NCBI RefSeq assembly: GCF_013911965.1 | Contig: NZ_JACESE010000020.1 | Coordinates: 1-60,341, forward strand | Length of the DNA stretch: 60,341 nt | Origin: Phenylobacterium sp. | Lineage (GTDB): Bacteria; Pseudomonadota; Alphaproteobacteria; Caulobacterales; Caulobacteraceae | Direction: 5' to 3' | Part shown: positions 17,345 through 24,590 of the stretch, piece by piece | Layout: every line of letters begins with the position of its first letter | Position numbering within the stretch: position 1 is the first letter of the stretch | Translations under genes and position numbers: made by a program | The notes under the pieces: model-generated | Seen by the model: only the letters and a program-made list of their open reading frames with translations | Told to the model about the DNA's origin: nothing | Databases searched by the model: none

Positions 17345-17464
17345 GGGGGTCCTGGGTCCTCGACTTGTCTGCCCGCCGTCTTGTCGCGGCGCGTCGGACC
17401 CAGAAAGACGAGCCGGCCGTCCGAGGCAAGCCCCGGCCTGGCGTGCGGCAGCGGCCGGTCGGCC

Positions 17465-18100
17465 TCAGTCGACCCAGAGGTCCTGGGCTTCGCCCTTGCG
17501 GTTCAGGGCGCGGACGGCGCGCTTGACGACGGCGAGCAGGCGCTGCTTTCGCGCCTCCTCGTCATAGGTCATGGCCCCGCGGGCCAGGCCCTCCAGCAGG
17601 AACCGGCCCAGGTCGCGGCTGGTCTGGAAGCGCGGGTCGCTGCCGGCCTGGGCGAGGGCCAGGAAGCGTTCGCCGACCTGGTTGCGGTCGAAGGCGCTCT
17701 GCGCGTTGGCCAGGCGCGTGCGCAGCATGGGATCGGTGCGCGCGGCGGCCTCCAGTTCGGCGAAGGCCACGAACGGCGTCTCGTGCAGAAGCGACCAGTA
17801 GGCGTCGATGGCGTGTTCGGCGGCGTCCACCCCCGGCGCGGCCGGGGTCGAGGCGGCCTGCTCGAACAGGCGCGCGCGCTCCACCTCGATATGGGCCACC
17901 GCCGCCTCCACCAGCTCCTCGCGGCTGGAGAAGTGATAGAGCATCGCCCCGCGCGTCAGGTTGGCCGCCTCGGCGATCATGGCGTTGGTGGCCGCGTGAT
18001 AGCCGATGTCGGCGAACAGGCGCATGGCCGCGTCCAGAATGCGGGCGCGGGTGCGGCGAGACTTCGGAGTCTCCTTGGCGGGATAGGTGCGGGCGTCCAT
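17465..18100 (-). CDS. TetR-family transcriptional regulator
   Basis: 211 residues from ATG 18100 (a TTG at 18124 is less likely). The N-terminal helix-turn-helix reads RARILDAAMRLFADIGYHAATN, then the recognition part GAMLYHFSSREELVEA. The C-terminal helical domain should bind a small ligand. It is divergent from the metallophosphoesterase gene and upstream of the acyl-CoA ligase, so regulation of fatty-acid activation is a reasonable guess. A short palindrome (TGATC, C, GATCA at 18113-18123) lies 13 bases before the start and could be an autoregulatory half-site, though its arms are only five bases. Confidence 0.9.
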   Translation of the reverse strand: MDARTYPAKETPKSRRTRARILDAAMRLFADIGYHAATNAMIAEAANLTRGAMLYHFSSREELVEAAVAHIEVERARLFEQAASTPAAPGVDAAEHAIDAYWSLLHETPFVAFAELEAAARTDPMLRTRLANAQSAFDRNQVGERFLALAQAGSDPRFQTSRDLGRFLLEGLARGAMTYDEEARKQRLLAVVKRAVRALNRKGEAQDLWVD

Positions 18101-18241
18101 CGGTGGGCGGGATGATCCGATCAAAGTTCGGCTGACATATGGCGAGCTATGCTGCGGCGCCAGTGTTGCAGTGCGGTTTCATCAAAGCGACACGCAATCA
18201 GCCTACCCGACGCACAGTTGGGGCCGTTCTGGAGGCGTCCA

Positions 18242-19063
18242 GTGGGTGATTTGGGAATCCGCCGTTATCGAACGGTCTTCATCTCGGACGTACATCTCGG
18301 CACCCGCGGCTGCCAGGCGGAGATGTTGCTGGATTTCATCCGGCATATCGAGTGCGACACGTTGTATCTGGTCGGCGATATAGTCGACGGCTGGAAGATG
18401 AAGAGCGGCTGGTACTGGCCGCAGGCCCATAACGACGTGGTGCAGAAGATCCTGCGCATGGCCCGGAAGGGCGTGAACGTCATCTATGTTCCCGGCAACC
18501 ATGACGATCGGGTGCGCGATTTCTGCGGCATCCACTTCGGCGGGGTCGTGGTGGCGCGGGACGCGATCCACGAAGGCGCCGACGGCCGGCGCTATCTGGT
18601 GACGCACGGGGACGAGTTCGACGGCGTCGTGCAGCACGCCAAGTGGCTGGCCTTCCTGGGCGACTGGAGCTACCGCGGCCTGCTGGCGGCCAACACCCTG
18701 TTCAACCGTGTGCGGCGCCGCATGGGCTTCGGCTACTGGAGCCTGTCGGCCTATCTGAAGACGCGCGTGAAGAACGCCCTGCAGTTCATCGAGGACTTCG
18801 AGGGGGCCGTGGCCGAGGAGGCCCGTCGCCGCGGCGTGGACGGCGTCATCTGCGGCCACATCCACAAGGCCGAGATGCGCCAGATCGAGGACATCCTCTA
18901 TATCAACGACGGTGACTGGGTGGAGAGCTGCACCGCCCTGGTCGAGCATATGGACGGCCGGCTGGAGATCCTGGAGTGGGCCAAGCTGCGCTCCTGGTCG
19001 GCGGTGCGCAGCCTGCCGCGGGACGCCGACGCCGAACGCCTGCCGGAGCCGGCCGCGGCCTGA
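18242..19063 (+). CDS. LpxH/PlcP-like metallophosphoesterase
   Basis: 273 residues from GTG 18242, set by GGAGG six bases upstream; the longer frame to 18149 lacks an RBS. All calcineurin-type metal motifs are present: FISDVHLG, LVGDIVDGW, PGNHDDRVRD, VTHGDEFDG and CGHIHKAEM. This family is annotated as UDP-2,3-diacylglucosamine diphosphatase, but alphaproteobacterial members paired with a glycosyltransferase include PlcP, the phospholipase C that strips phospholipid head groups during phosphate starvation. The next gene here is such a glycosyltransferase, so PlcP is the better guess. Metal-dependent, peripheral to the inner membrane. Confidence 0.88.
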   Translation: MGDLGIRRYRTVFISDVHLGTRGCQAEMLLDFIRHIECDTLYLVGDIVDGWKMKSGWYWPQAHNDVVQKILRMARKGVNVIYVPGNHDDRVRDFCGIHFGGVVVARDAIHEGADGRRYLVTHGDEFDGVVQHAKWLAFLGDWSYRGLLAANTLFNRVRRRMGFGYWSLSAYLKTRVKNALQFIEDFEGAVAEEARRRGVDGVICGHIHKAEMRQIEDILYINDGDWVESCTALVEHMDGRLEILEWAKLRSWSAVRSLPRDADAERLPEPAAA

Positions 19064-19101
19064 GGCGTTCGGCCGCAGCCTTGCGTTGACTTGCCCCGAA
19101 A

Positions 19102-19126
19102 CTCGTGACAGTGGGACTGTCATGAG
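19102..19126. promoter_or_regulatory. Palindromic operator over the TetR-glycosyltransferase start
   Basis: Core arms TGACAGT (19106-19112) and ACTGTCA (19116-19122) around GGG form a perfect inverted repeat. Symmetry extends outward to CTC...GAG with one mismatched pair (10 of 11 pairs matched). The start codon ATG (19122-19124) lies inside it. Size and symmetry suit a TetR-family dimer, and the gene it covers begins with a TetR DNA-binding domain. Confidence 0.65.
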
Positions 19127-20609
19127 CGAAGACGACTCCGATCTTCCCGGCGATGCGCCGGGCGACGAACCCGCCGCCAACGCCCGCGACCGCCAGAAGG
19201 CGGTCACCCGCGATCAGATCCTGCAGGCGGTGGGGCGCCGGCTGGAATCCAGCCCCATGGACGAGCTCTCCTTCGCCGACGTGGCCAAGGACGCCGGCGT
19301 GGGCGAGCGGACCGTCTACCGCCACTTCCCCACCCGCGAAGCCCTGCTCGGCGCCTTCTTCGCCTGGGCCCAGGCCAAGGCCACCGATCCCGGCCTGGCC
19401 GGACCGGCCGCCCGCGCGCCCGAACCGCCGCCCGCCGCCGCGCCGCCGGCCCGGTCGCCCGCCCAGCGCATGTGGGAGCCCGCCCAGGCGGCCGCCGACG
19501 ACGTGCAGCGGCCCATGCGCATCCTGCTGGCGACCGACGCCTGGGAGCCGCAGGTCAACGGCGTGGTCCGCACCCTGACCCGCGTGGTCAAGGAGCTGCG
19601 CGAGCTGGGCCACGAGGTGGAGGTGATCCGCCCCGACCAGTTCAAGACCCTGCCCCTACCCACCTATCCCGAGATCAAGGTGGCCATCGCCGCCTACGAG
19701 CCGGTGCAGGAGCGCTTCAAGGCCTTCGAGCCGGAAGCCATCCACATCGCCACGGAAGGCCCGATCGGCCTGGCGGCGCGGCGCATCTGCGTGGAATGGA
19801 AGCTGCCCTTCACCACCAGCTACCACACCCGCTTCCCGGAATATGTCTCGGCCCGCCTGCCCGTGCCCCTGTCGGTGGGCTACACCTATATGCGCTGGTT
19901 CCACCGCCCGTCGGGACGGCTGATGGTGGCGACGCCCACCATGCGCGACGAGCTGACCCGCCACGGCTTCCGCAACATCTCGTCCTGGTCGCGCGGCGTC
20001 GATACCGAGGTCTTCCGCCCGAGGCGCGAGGACGAGAAGGACATCTTCGCCCACCTGCCCAAGCCGATCTTCCTCTATGTCGGCCGCGTCGCCGTGGAGA
20101 AGAACATCGAGGCCTTCCTGCACCTCGACCTGCCGGGCACCAAGGTGGTCGTCGGCGACGGACCGCAGAAGGACGAGCTGGCCGAGCGTTACCGCGACGC
20201 CGTCTTCACCGGCTCCAAGTTCGGCGAGGAGCTGTCGGCCCACTTCGCCTGCGCCGACGTCTTCGTCTTCCCCTCGCTCACCGACACCTTCGGCCTCGTC
20301 ATTCTGGAGGCCATGGCCTCGGGCACGCCGGTGGCGGCCTATCCGGCGCCGGGGCCGATCGACATCATCCCCGGCTCGGGCGCCGGCGCCCTGGCGGCTT
20401 CGGCCACCGAGGGGCTGAAGGAGGCCTGCCTGGAGGCCCTGGCGCTCGACCGCAAGGCCGTCCGCGCCTTCGCCGAGACCTTCTCGTGGAAGGCCTGCGC
20501 CGAGGACTTCGTGCGCAATCTGCAGCCCTATCCCGAACCGGAGAAGACCCGCTTCTGGCGTCGGCTCCGCCGTCTCGCCCGCGTGCGCCGCAGGCCCAAG
20601 GCCGCCTGA
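19122..20609 (+). CDS. TetR DNA-binding domain fused to GT4 glycosyltransferase
   Basis: 495 residues in one open frame from ATG 19122. Residues 24-85 are a TetR-type helix-turn-helix (TRDQILQAVGRRLES, DVAKDAGVGERTVYRHFPTR) without the usual ligand-binding domain. Residues 88-131 are an Ala/Pro-rich linker. From residue 132 (MRILLATDAWEPQVNGVVRT) a complete GT4 glycosyltransferase follows, with GVDTEVFRP, FLYVGRVAVEKN and DTFGLVILEAMASGTPVAAY. The internal ATG at 19515 has no Shine-Dalgarno, which favours a true fusion. The GT part resembles diacylglycerol glycosyltransferases of the Agt/SqdX type. The upstream PlcP-like gene would supply diacylglycerol, pointing to membrane-lipid remodelling. 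A DNA-binding enzyme of this kind is unusual. Confidence 0.85.
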   Translation: MSEDDSDLPGDAPGDEPAANARDRQKAVTRDQILQAVGRRLESSPMDELSFADVAKDAGVGERTVYRHFPTREALLGAFFAWAQAKATDPGLAGPAARAPEPPPAAAPPARSPAQRMWEPAQAAADDVQRPMRILLATDAWEPQVNGVVRTLTRVVKELRELGHEVEVIRPDQFKTLPLPTYPEIKVAIAAYEPVQERFKAFEPEAIHIATEGPIGLAARRICVEWKLPFTTSYHTRFPEYVSARLPVPLSVGYTYMRWFHRPSGRLMVATPTMRDELTRHGFRNISSWSRGVDTEVFRPRREDEKDIFAHLPKPIFLYVGRVAVEKNIEAFLHLDLPGTKVVVGDGPQKDELAERYRDAVFTGSKFGEELSAHFACADVFVFPSLTDTFGLVILEAMASGTPVAAYPAPGPIDIIPGSGAGALAASATEGLKEACLEALALDRKAVRAFAETFSWKACAEDFVRNLQPYPEPEKTRFWRRLRRLARVRRRPKAA

Positions 20610-20612
20610 GGC

Positions 20613-21389
20613 CTACCGGCCCTTGAACCGGCCGGGACGGCGCTCGGCGACGGCCCGCACCCCCTCGGCGAAGTCCTCGGTGGCCCGCAGGACGGTCTGT
20701 TGACCGTGCTCGTGAGCGGTGGCCGCACGCACCGCCTCGGCCAGCTTGCCGCGCAGGGTCTTGCGGGTGGCGACCACGGCGAGGGGGGCGTTCTCCGCCA
20801 GTTCGGCGGCGAGGGCGAAGGCCGACTGGCGCAGTTCCTCGCCCGGAACCAGCTCGTCCACAAGGCCCCAGGCCAGCGCCTCCTCAGCCCGCACCCGCCG
20901 GCCGGTCAGGAACATCAGGTCGGCCCGCTGCGCGCCCACCACCCGCGGCAGGGTGTGCGTCAGGCCGAAGCCCGGATGGAAGCCGAGCTTGACGAAGTTG
21001 GCCGAAAAGCGCGCATCGGGCGAGGCGACGCGGAAGTCGGCGACCAGGGCCAGGCCGAGCCCTGCGCCGACCGCGGCGCCCTGGACGGCGGCGACGATGG
21101 GCTTCTCCACCGAGAAGAGGCGGACGGCCTGGTCGTAGAGCTCGGAGACCCCGCCCATGCCCGACCCGCCGATGCCGGTCGGCGAGGCGAGGTCGGCGCC
21201 GGCGCAGAAGGGCTTGCCTTCGCTGGCGAGCACGGTGGCGCGCACGGCCGGATCGCGATCGAAGGCCAGCAGCGTGTCGGCCAGGTCGGCGACCAGCTCC
21301 ACCGAGACGTGGTTGGCCGGCGGGCGGTGGAAGACCAGCGTCGCCACATGATCCTGAACGCTCACCACCAGATGGTCGGATTTGGTCAT
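20613..21389 (-). CDS. Enoyl-CoA hydratase/isomerase family protein
   Basis: 258 residues from ATG 21389, which overlaps the stop of the acyl-CoA dehydrogenase gene (ATGA). Crotonase fold with the oxyanion-hole segments GKPFCAGADL and VQGAAVGAGLGLALVADF. The usual second-Glu position follows in FVKLGFHPGFGLTHTLPR, where Gly/His replaces Glu, suggesting an isomerase or an atypical hydratase and not a standard one. It is the downstream gene of a two-gene beta-oxidation operon and is convergent, with a 3-base gap, to the TetR-glycosyltransferase gene. Confidence 0.88.
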   Translation of the reverse strand: MTKSDHLVVSVQDHVATLVFHRPPANHVSVELVADLADTLLAFDRDPAVRATVLASEGKPFCAGADLASPTGIGGSGMGGVSELYDQAVRLFSVEKPIVAAVQGAAVGAGLGLALVADFRVASPDARFSANFVKLGFHPGFGLTHTLPRVVGAQRADLMFLTGRRVRAEEALAWGLVDELVPGEELRQSAFALAAELAENAPLAVVATRKTLRGKLAEAVRAATAHEHGQQTVLRATEDFAEGVRAVAERRPGRFKGR

Positions 21390-22552
21390 CGCCGGGTCCC
21401 CAGAAGGTTTCTCGCCACCACCCACTTATGCACTTCGGTGGGGCCGTCATAGATGCGCATGGTCCGCAGGCGCGAGGCCATGAGCTGCAGGGGCAGCTCC
21501 TTGGTCATGCCCATGGCGCCGAAGGTCTGCATGGCGTGGTCGACCACCTCCCACGCCATCTCGGTGGCGTAGGCCTTGATCATGGAGATCTCCACCCGGA
21601 CGTCGCGGCCCTGGTCGAGCTTCCAGGCGCAGTCATAGGTCATCAGCCGGGCGGCGTGGATGCGGGTCGCCGCATCCGCCACCCACCACTGGATCGCCTG
21701 ACGCTCCGAAAGCGGCGCGCCGAAGGTGGTTCGCTGGGGCGCGTACTCGACCATCATGTCCAGCGCCCGCTGGGCCATGCCGATGGACCAGGCGGCCATC
21801 TCGATCCGCCGGGTGCCTAAGCGGATCTGCATGGGGGCGAAGCCGGCGCCCTCCTGGCCGAGCAGCTTCCAGCCCTCGACCCGGCAGTCGTCCAGGGCCA
21901 CCTCGTAGGTGTACTGCCCGCCGATCATCGGGATGCGCCGCAGGACGTTGAAGCCCGGGGCGTCGCGGTCCACCAGGAAGGCGGAGATGCCGCCGCGGGC
22001 CTTCTTCTCCGCGTCGGTCACGGCCATCAGGATGGTGAAGTCGGCGTCGGCCGCCCGGGTGATCCAGATCTTGCGGCCGTTGATGATCCAGTCGTCCCCG
22101 TCGCGCACGGCCCTGGTGGTCATGGCCGCGGGATCGGCGCCGGCGCCGGGTTCGGAGATGCCGATGGCCGAGACGGTCTCGCCGCGCACATAGGGCGCCA
22201 GGTAGGCCTCGCGCTGGCGCTCGTTCACCGTCGCCATCAGCATGCGCAGGTTCGGGCTGTCCGGCGGCAGGGTGTAGGGGACGACGGTGCGGCCCATCTC
22301 CTCGCCGACGCCGACCATGGCCACGTAGGGCAGGTCCGAGCCGCCGACGTCCTCGGGGGCATCCAGGCCCCAGAGACCGAGCGACTTGGACACCTCGTCG
22401 AGCCGGGCGTGCTCTTCGGGGGCCAGGTAGAGGCCCTTCCCCTCGGCCTCGCGAGCCAGGACGCCGGCCTCCAGCGGCGTCAGCTCGTCGCGCACGAACC
22501 GGGCGGTCAGCTCCTTGAGCATGCGATGCTCGTCGGACAGGGCGAAATCCAC
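21386..22552 (-). CDS. Acyl-CoA dehydrogenase
   Basis: 388 residues from GTG 22552 with GGGAG upstream; the very long upstream frame is antisense artefact. FAD-dependent alpha,beta-dehydrogenation of an acyl-CoA, passing electrons to ETF. Visible signatures are AIGISEPGAGADP, the WIINGRKIWITRAADAD flavin region, and the C-terminal IYDGPTEVHKWVVAR, which places it near the ACAD10/11-like group. It is translationally coupled to the enoyl-CoA hydratase-like gene and divergent from the CoA-transferase gene (90-base shared promoter region), suggesting one catabolic unit. Confidence 0.92.
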   Translation of the reverse strand: MDFALSDEHRMLKELTARFVRDELTPLEAGVLAREAEGKGLYLAPEEHARLDEVSKSLGLWGLDAPEDVGGSDLPYVAMVGVGEEMGRTVVPYTLPPDSPNLRMLMATVNERQREAYLAPYVRGETVSAIGISEPGAGADPAAMTTRAVRDGDDWIINGRKIWITRAADADFTILMAVTDAEKKARGGISAFLVDRDAPGFNVLRRIPMIGGQYTYEVALDDCRVEGWKLLGQEGAGFAPMQIRLGTRRIEMAAWSIGMAQRALDMMVEYAPQRTTFGAPLSERQAIQWWVADAATRIHAARLMTYDCAWKLDQGRDVRVEISMIKAYATEMAWEVVDHAMQTFGAMGMTKELPLQLMASRLRTMRIYDGPTEVHKWVVARNLLGTRR

Positions 22553-22642
22553 GGGCGCTCCCTCTGTTTCTTGCCGGTTCGTCGCTTGGCGCGGTCTCTT
22601 TCCGGCAGCATAACCGGTGAAAATCCATAAGGGAGAGCGTCC

Positions 22643-23866
22643 GTGGCGGAAGGCAAGCAACTGGCGAGCGAGGCGACGGGTCCCCTGGCCGGCGTTCGCA
22701 TCCTCGACCTGACCAGCGTCGTCTTCGGCGCCTATGCGACCCAGATCCTGGCCGATCAGGGCGCCGACGTGATCAAGCTGGAGGATCCCGGTTCGGGCCG
22801 CGGCGACGGCGGCGACATCATGCGCTGGGCCGGCCATACGCCCGAAGGCGCGCCGCGGGACTTGGGCCCCATCTTCCTGACCATCAACCGCAACAAGCGC
22901 TCGGTCCTGGCGAACCTGCGCGATCCTGATCTGCGGCCCAGGCTCGAGGCCCTGATCGCCAGCTGCGACGTCTTCGCCGCCTCCATCCGATATGAGGGGC
23001 TCAAGCGTCTGGGCCTCGACTACGAGGCGGTGAAGGCGATCCGGCCCGACGTCATCTATGTGCACGCCGCCGGCTACGGCTCGGACGGTCCCTATGCGGG
23101 CGAGCCGGCCTATGACGACCTGATCCAGTCGGCCTCGGGCCTGGCCGACCTCCTGCCGCGGACCGACGGGAACGAGACGCCGCGCATCCTGCCGACGCTG
23201 GTGGCCGACAAGGTCTCGGGCCTCTTCATGGCCCAGGCCCTGACCGCCGCTCTGTTCCACCGCCAGAAGACCGGCGAGGGCCAGTTCGTGGAGGTGCCGA
23301 TGCTGGAATGCGTGACCAGCTTCAACCTGGTCGAGAACCTCTACGACCACGCCTACGAGCCGCCGACCGGCCAGTGGACCTATCAGCGGGTGACCAATCC
23401 CAACCGCAAGCCGTTCCGCACCAAGGACGGCTATATCGGACTGCTGCCCTATACCGACCGGCAGTGGGACCAGTTCTTCGAGGTCGCCGGCTGGGGCGAG
23501 ACGGTGGCCAAGGATCCGCGCTTCTCCGACTACGCCCAGCGGGCCAAGCACACCCGCGAGCTCTACGGCCTGGTCGAGGAGGTGACCGCCACGCGGACGA
23601 CGGCCGAGTGGCTGGACCTGCTCAAGGGCCTGTCGATCCCGGTGCAGAAGACCAACCGCTTCGAGGACCTGGAAAGCGATCCGCACATCGAAGCCGTCGG
23701 CCTCTTCGAGCGCTACGACCACCCGCACATCGGCCCCTACAAGACCGTCCGCCCGCCGGTGCGCTTCGAGAAGACGCCGGCCAACATCCGCCGCCACCCC
23801 CCGCGCCTGGGCGAACAGACCGAGGAGGTCTTCGGCGAAGTCCAGCCGCGCACGGCGCCGGAATAG
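22643..23866 (+). CDS. Class III CoA-transferase (CaiB/BaiF family)
   Basis: 407 residues from GTG 22643 with GGGAGAG upstream. It moves CoA between carboxylic acids through an aspartyl-CoA intermediate. Family marks: PLAGVRILDLTSVVFGAYAT, FLTINRNKRSVLANL, the catalytic Asp around 158 in PAYDDLIQSASG, and KTGEGQFVEVPMLEC. The gene is divergent from the acyl-CoA dehydrogenase/enoyl-CoA hydratase operon, with which it probably acts in degradation of an unusual acid such as a bile-acid, terpenoid or aromatic side chain. The P-loop gene follows after 4 bases. Confidence 0.92.
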   Translation: MAEGKQLASEATGPLAGVRILDLTSVVFGAYATQILADQGADVIKLEDPGSGRGDGGDIMRWAGHTPEGAPRDLGPIFLTINRNKRSVLANLRDPDLRPRLEALIASCDVFAASIRYEGLKRLGLDYEAVKAIRPDVIYVHAAGYGSDGPYAGEPAYDDLIQSASGLADLLPRTDGNETPRILPTLVADKVSGLFMAQALTAALFHRQKTGEGQFVEVPMLECVTSFNLVENLYDHAYEPPTGQWTYQRVTNPNRKPFRTKDGYIGLLPYTDRQWDQFFEVAGWGETVAKDPRFSDYAQRAKHTRELYGLVEEVTATRTTAEWLDLLKGLSIPVQKTNRFEDLESDPHIEAVGLFERYDHPHIGPYKTVRPPVRFEKTPANIRRHPPRLGEQTEEVFGEVQPRTAPE

Positions 23867-23870
23867 GGCT

Positions 23871-24422
23871 GTGCGTATCGCTGTCGTCGGAACCTCGGGC
23901 TCCGGAAAGACGACGCTCGCCGGGCGGCTGGCGCGCGCGCTCGACCTGCCGCAGATCGAGCTGGACGCCATCAATCATCAGCCCGGCTGGGTCGCCCTGA
24001 ACGAAACCGACCGGCCGGAGTTCGCCCGCCGGGTCGAGGCGGCGATCGTGCAGGCCGCCTGGGTTCTGGCCGGAAACTATTCCTCCGTCCGCGACAGGGT
24101 CTGGGAGCGGGCCACGCACGTGGTCTGGCTGGATTATCCTCGCCATGTGGTCATGCGCCGGGTGATCTGGCGATCCTTCGTTCGAGCGGTCGATCGCAAG
24201 GAGCTCTGGCCCGGCACAGGCAACCGCGAGACCTTCTCGATGTGGCTCCGACGCGACCATCCCATCCGCTGGTCCTGGAACACCTACCATCGCCGCAAAC
24301 GCGAATATGCCGCCCGCCTGGAGGAGCCCCGCTTCGCCCATCTCGCCCGCTCCCGGCTGACCGAGCCGAAGCAGGCCGATCTTCTGGTCGAGGAGCTGAA
24401 GCGGGTGTGGACGGGCGGGTGA
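23871..24422 (+). CDS. P-loop NTPase, adenylate-kinase/FlaR-like
   Basis: 183 residues from GTG 23871, 4 bases after the CoA-transferase stop, so it is probably in the same transcript. Walker A is GTSGSGKTT (7-15). Family features include LPQIELDAINHQPGW and WVLAGNYSSVRD, and the aspartate-containing strand VVWLDYPRHVVMRR. These match the small 'topology modulation' or adenylate-kinase-like proteins, whose substrate is unknown. Its place beside a CoA-transferase gives no clear functional hint. Convergent with the OppA-like gene across a dispersed repeat. Confidence 0.85.
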   Translation: MRIAVVGTSGSGKTTLAGRLARALDLPQIELDAINHQPGWVALNETDRPEFARRVEAAIVQAAWVLAGNYSSVRDRVWERATHVVWLDYPRHVVMRRVIWRSFVRAVDRKELWPGTGNRETFSMWLRRDHPIRWSWNTYHRRKREYAARLEEPRFAHLARSRLTEPKQADLLVEELKRVWTGG

Positions 24423-24459
24423 GGTCCTGCGTGCGTGAGACTTGCTTTGCGCGGCAGCA

Positions 24460-24590
24460 GACCCCCTCAGCCGCCTTCGGCGGCAGCTCCCCCTGGAAGG
24501 GGGAGCATCTCGTCGCACAGAGCTTGCGGCGACTGCCGAGCCGATCCTCCCCCTCATCGAGGGGGAGGTGGCCCGGAGGGCCGGAGGGGG
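24460..24590. repeat. Dispersed double-hairpin repeat, copy B
   Basis: Same orientation and structure as the copy at 14221. Its last base is followed directly by the TAA (on the minus strand) of the OppA-like gene at 24591. It fills the gap between convergent genes. Confidence 0.9.

Noticed and set aside
14597-18115. Very long plus-strand open frame (1172 codons)
   Set aside because: It is antisense to ribBA, the acyl-CoA ligase and TetR, all of which have clear motifs. In DNA this GC-rich such shadow frames are expected; the translation is Gly/Asp/His/Val-rich with no domain.
18125-18241. PHO box before the PlcP-like gene
   Set aside because: CTGACAT occurs once, but the second direct repeat at the required spacing is missing.
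19515-19517. Separate start codon for the glycosyltransferase
   Set aside because: The ATG is in frame, but no Shine-Dalgarno precedes it and no stop separates it from the TetR part; kept as an alternative only.
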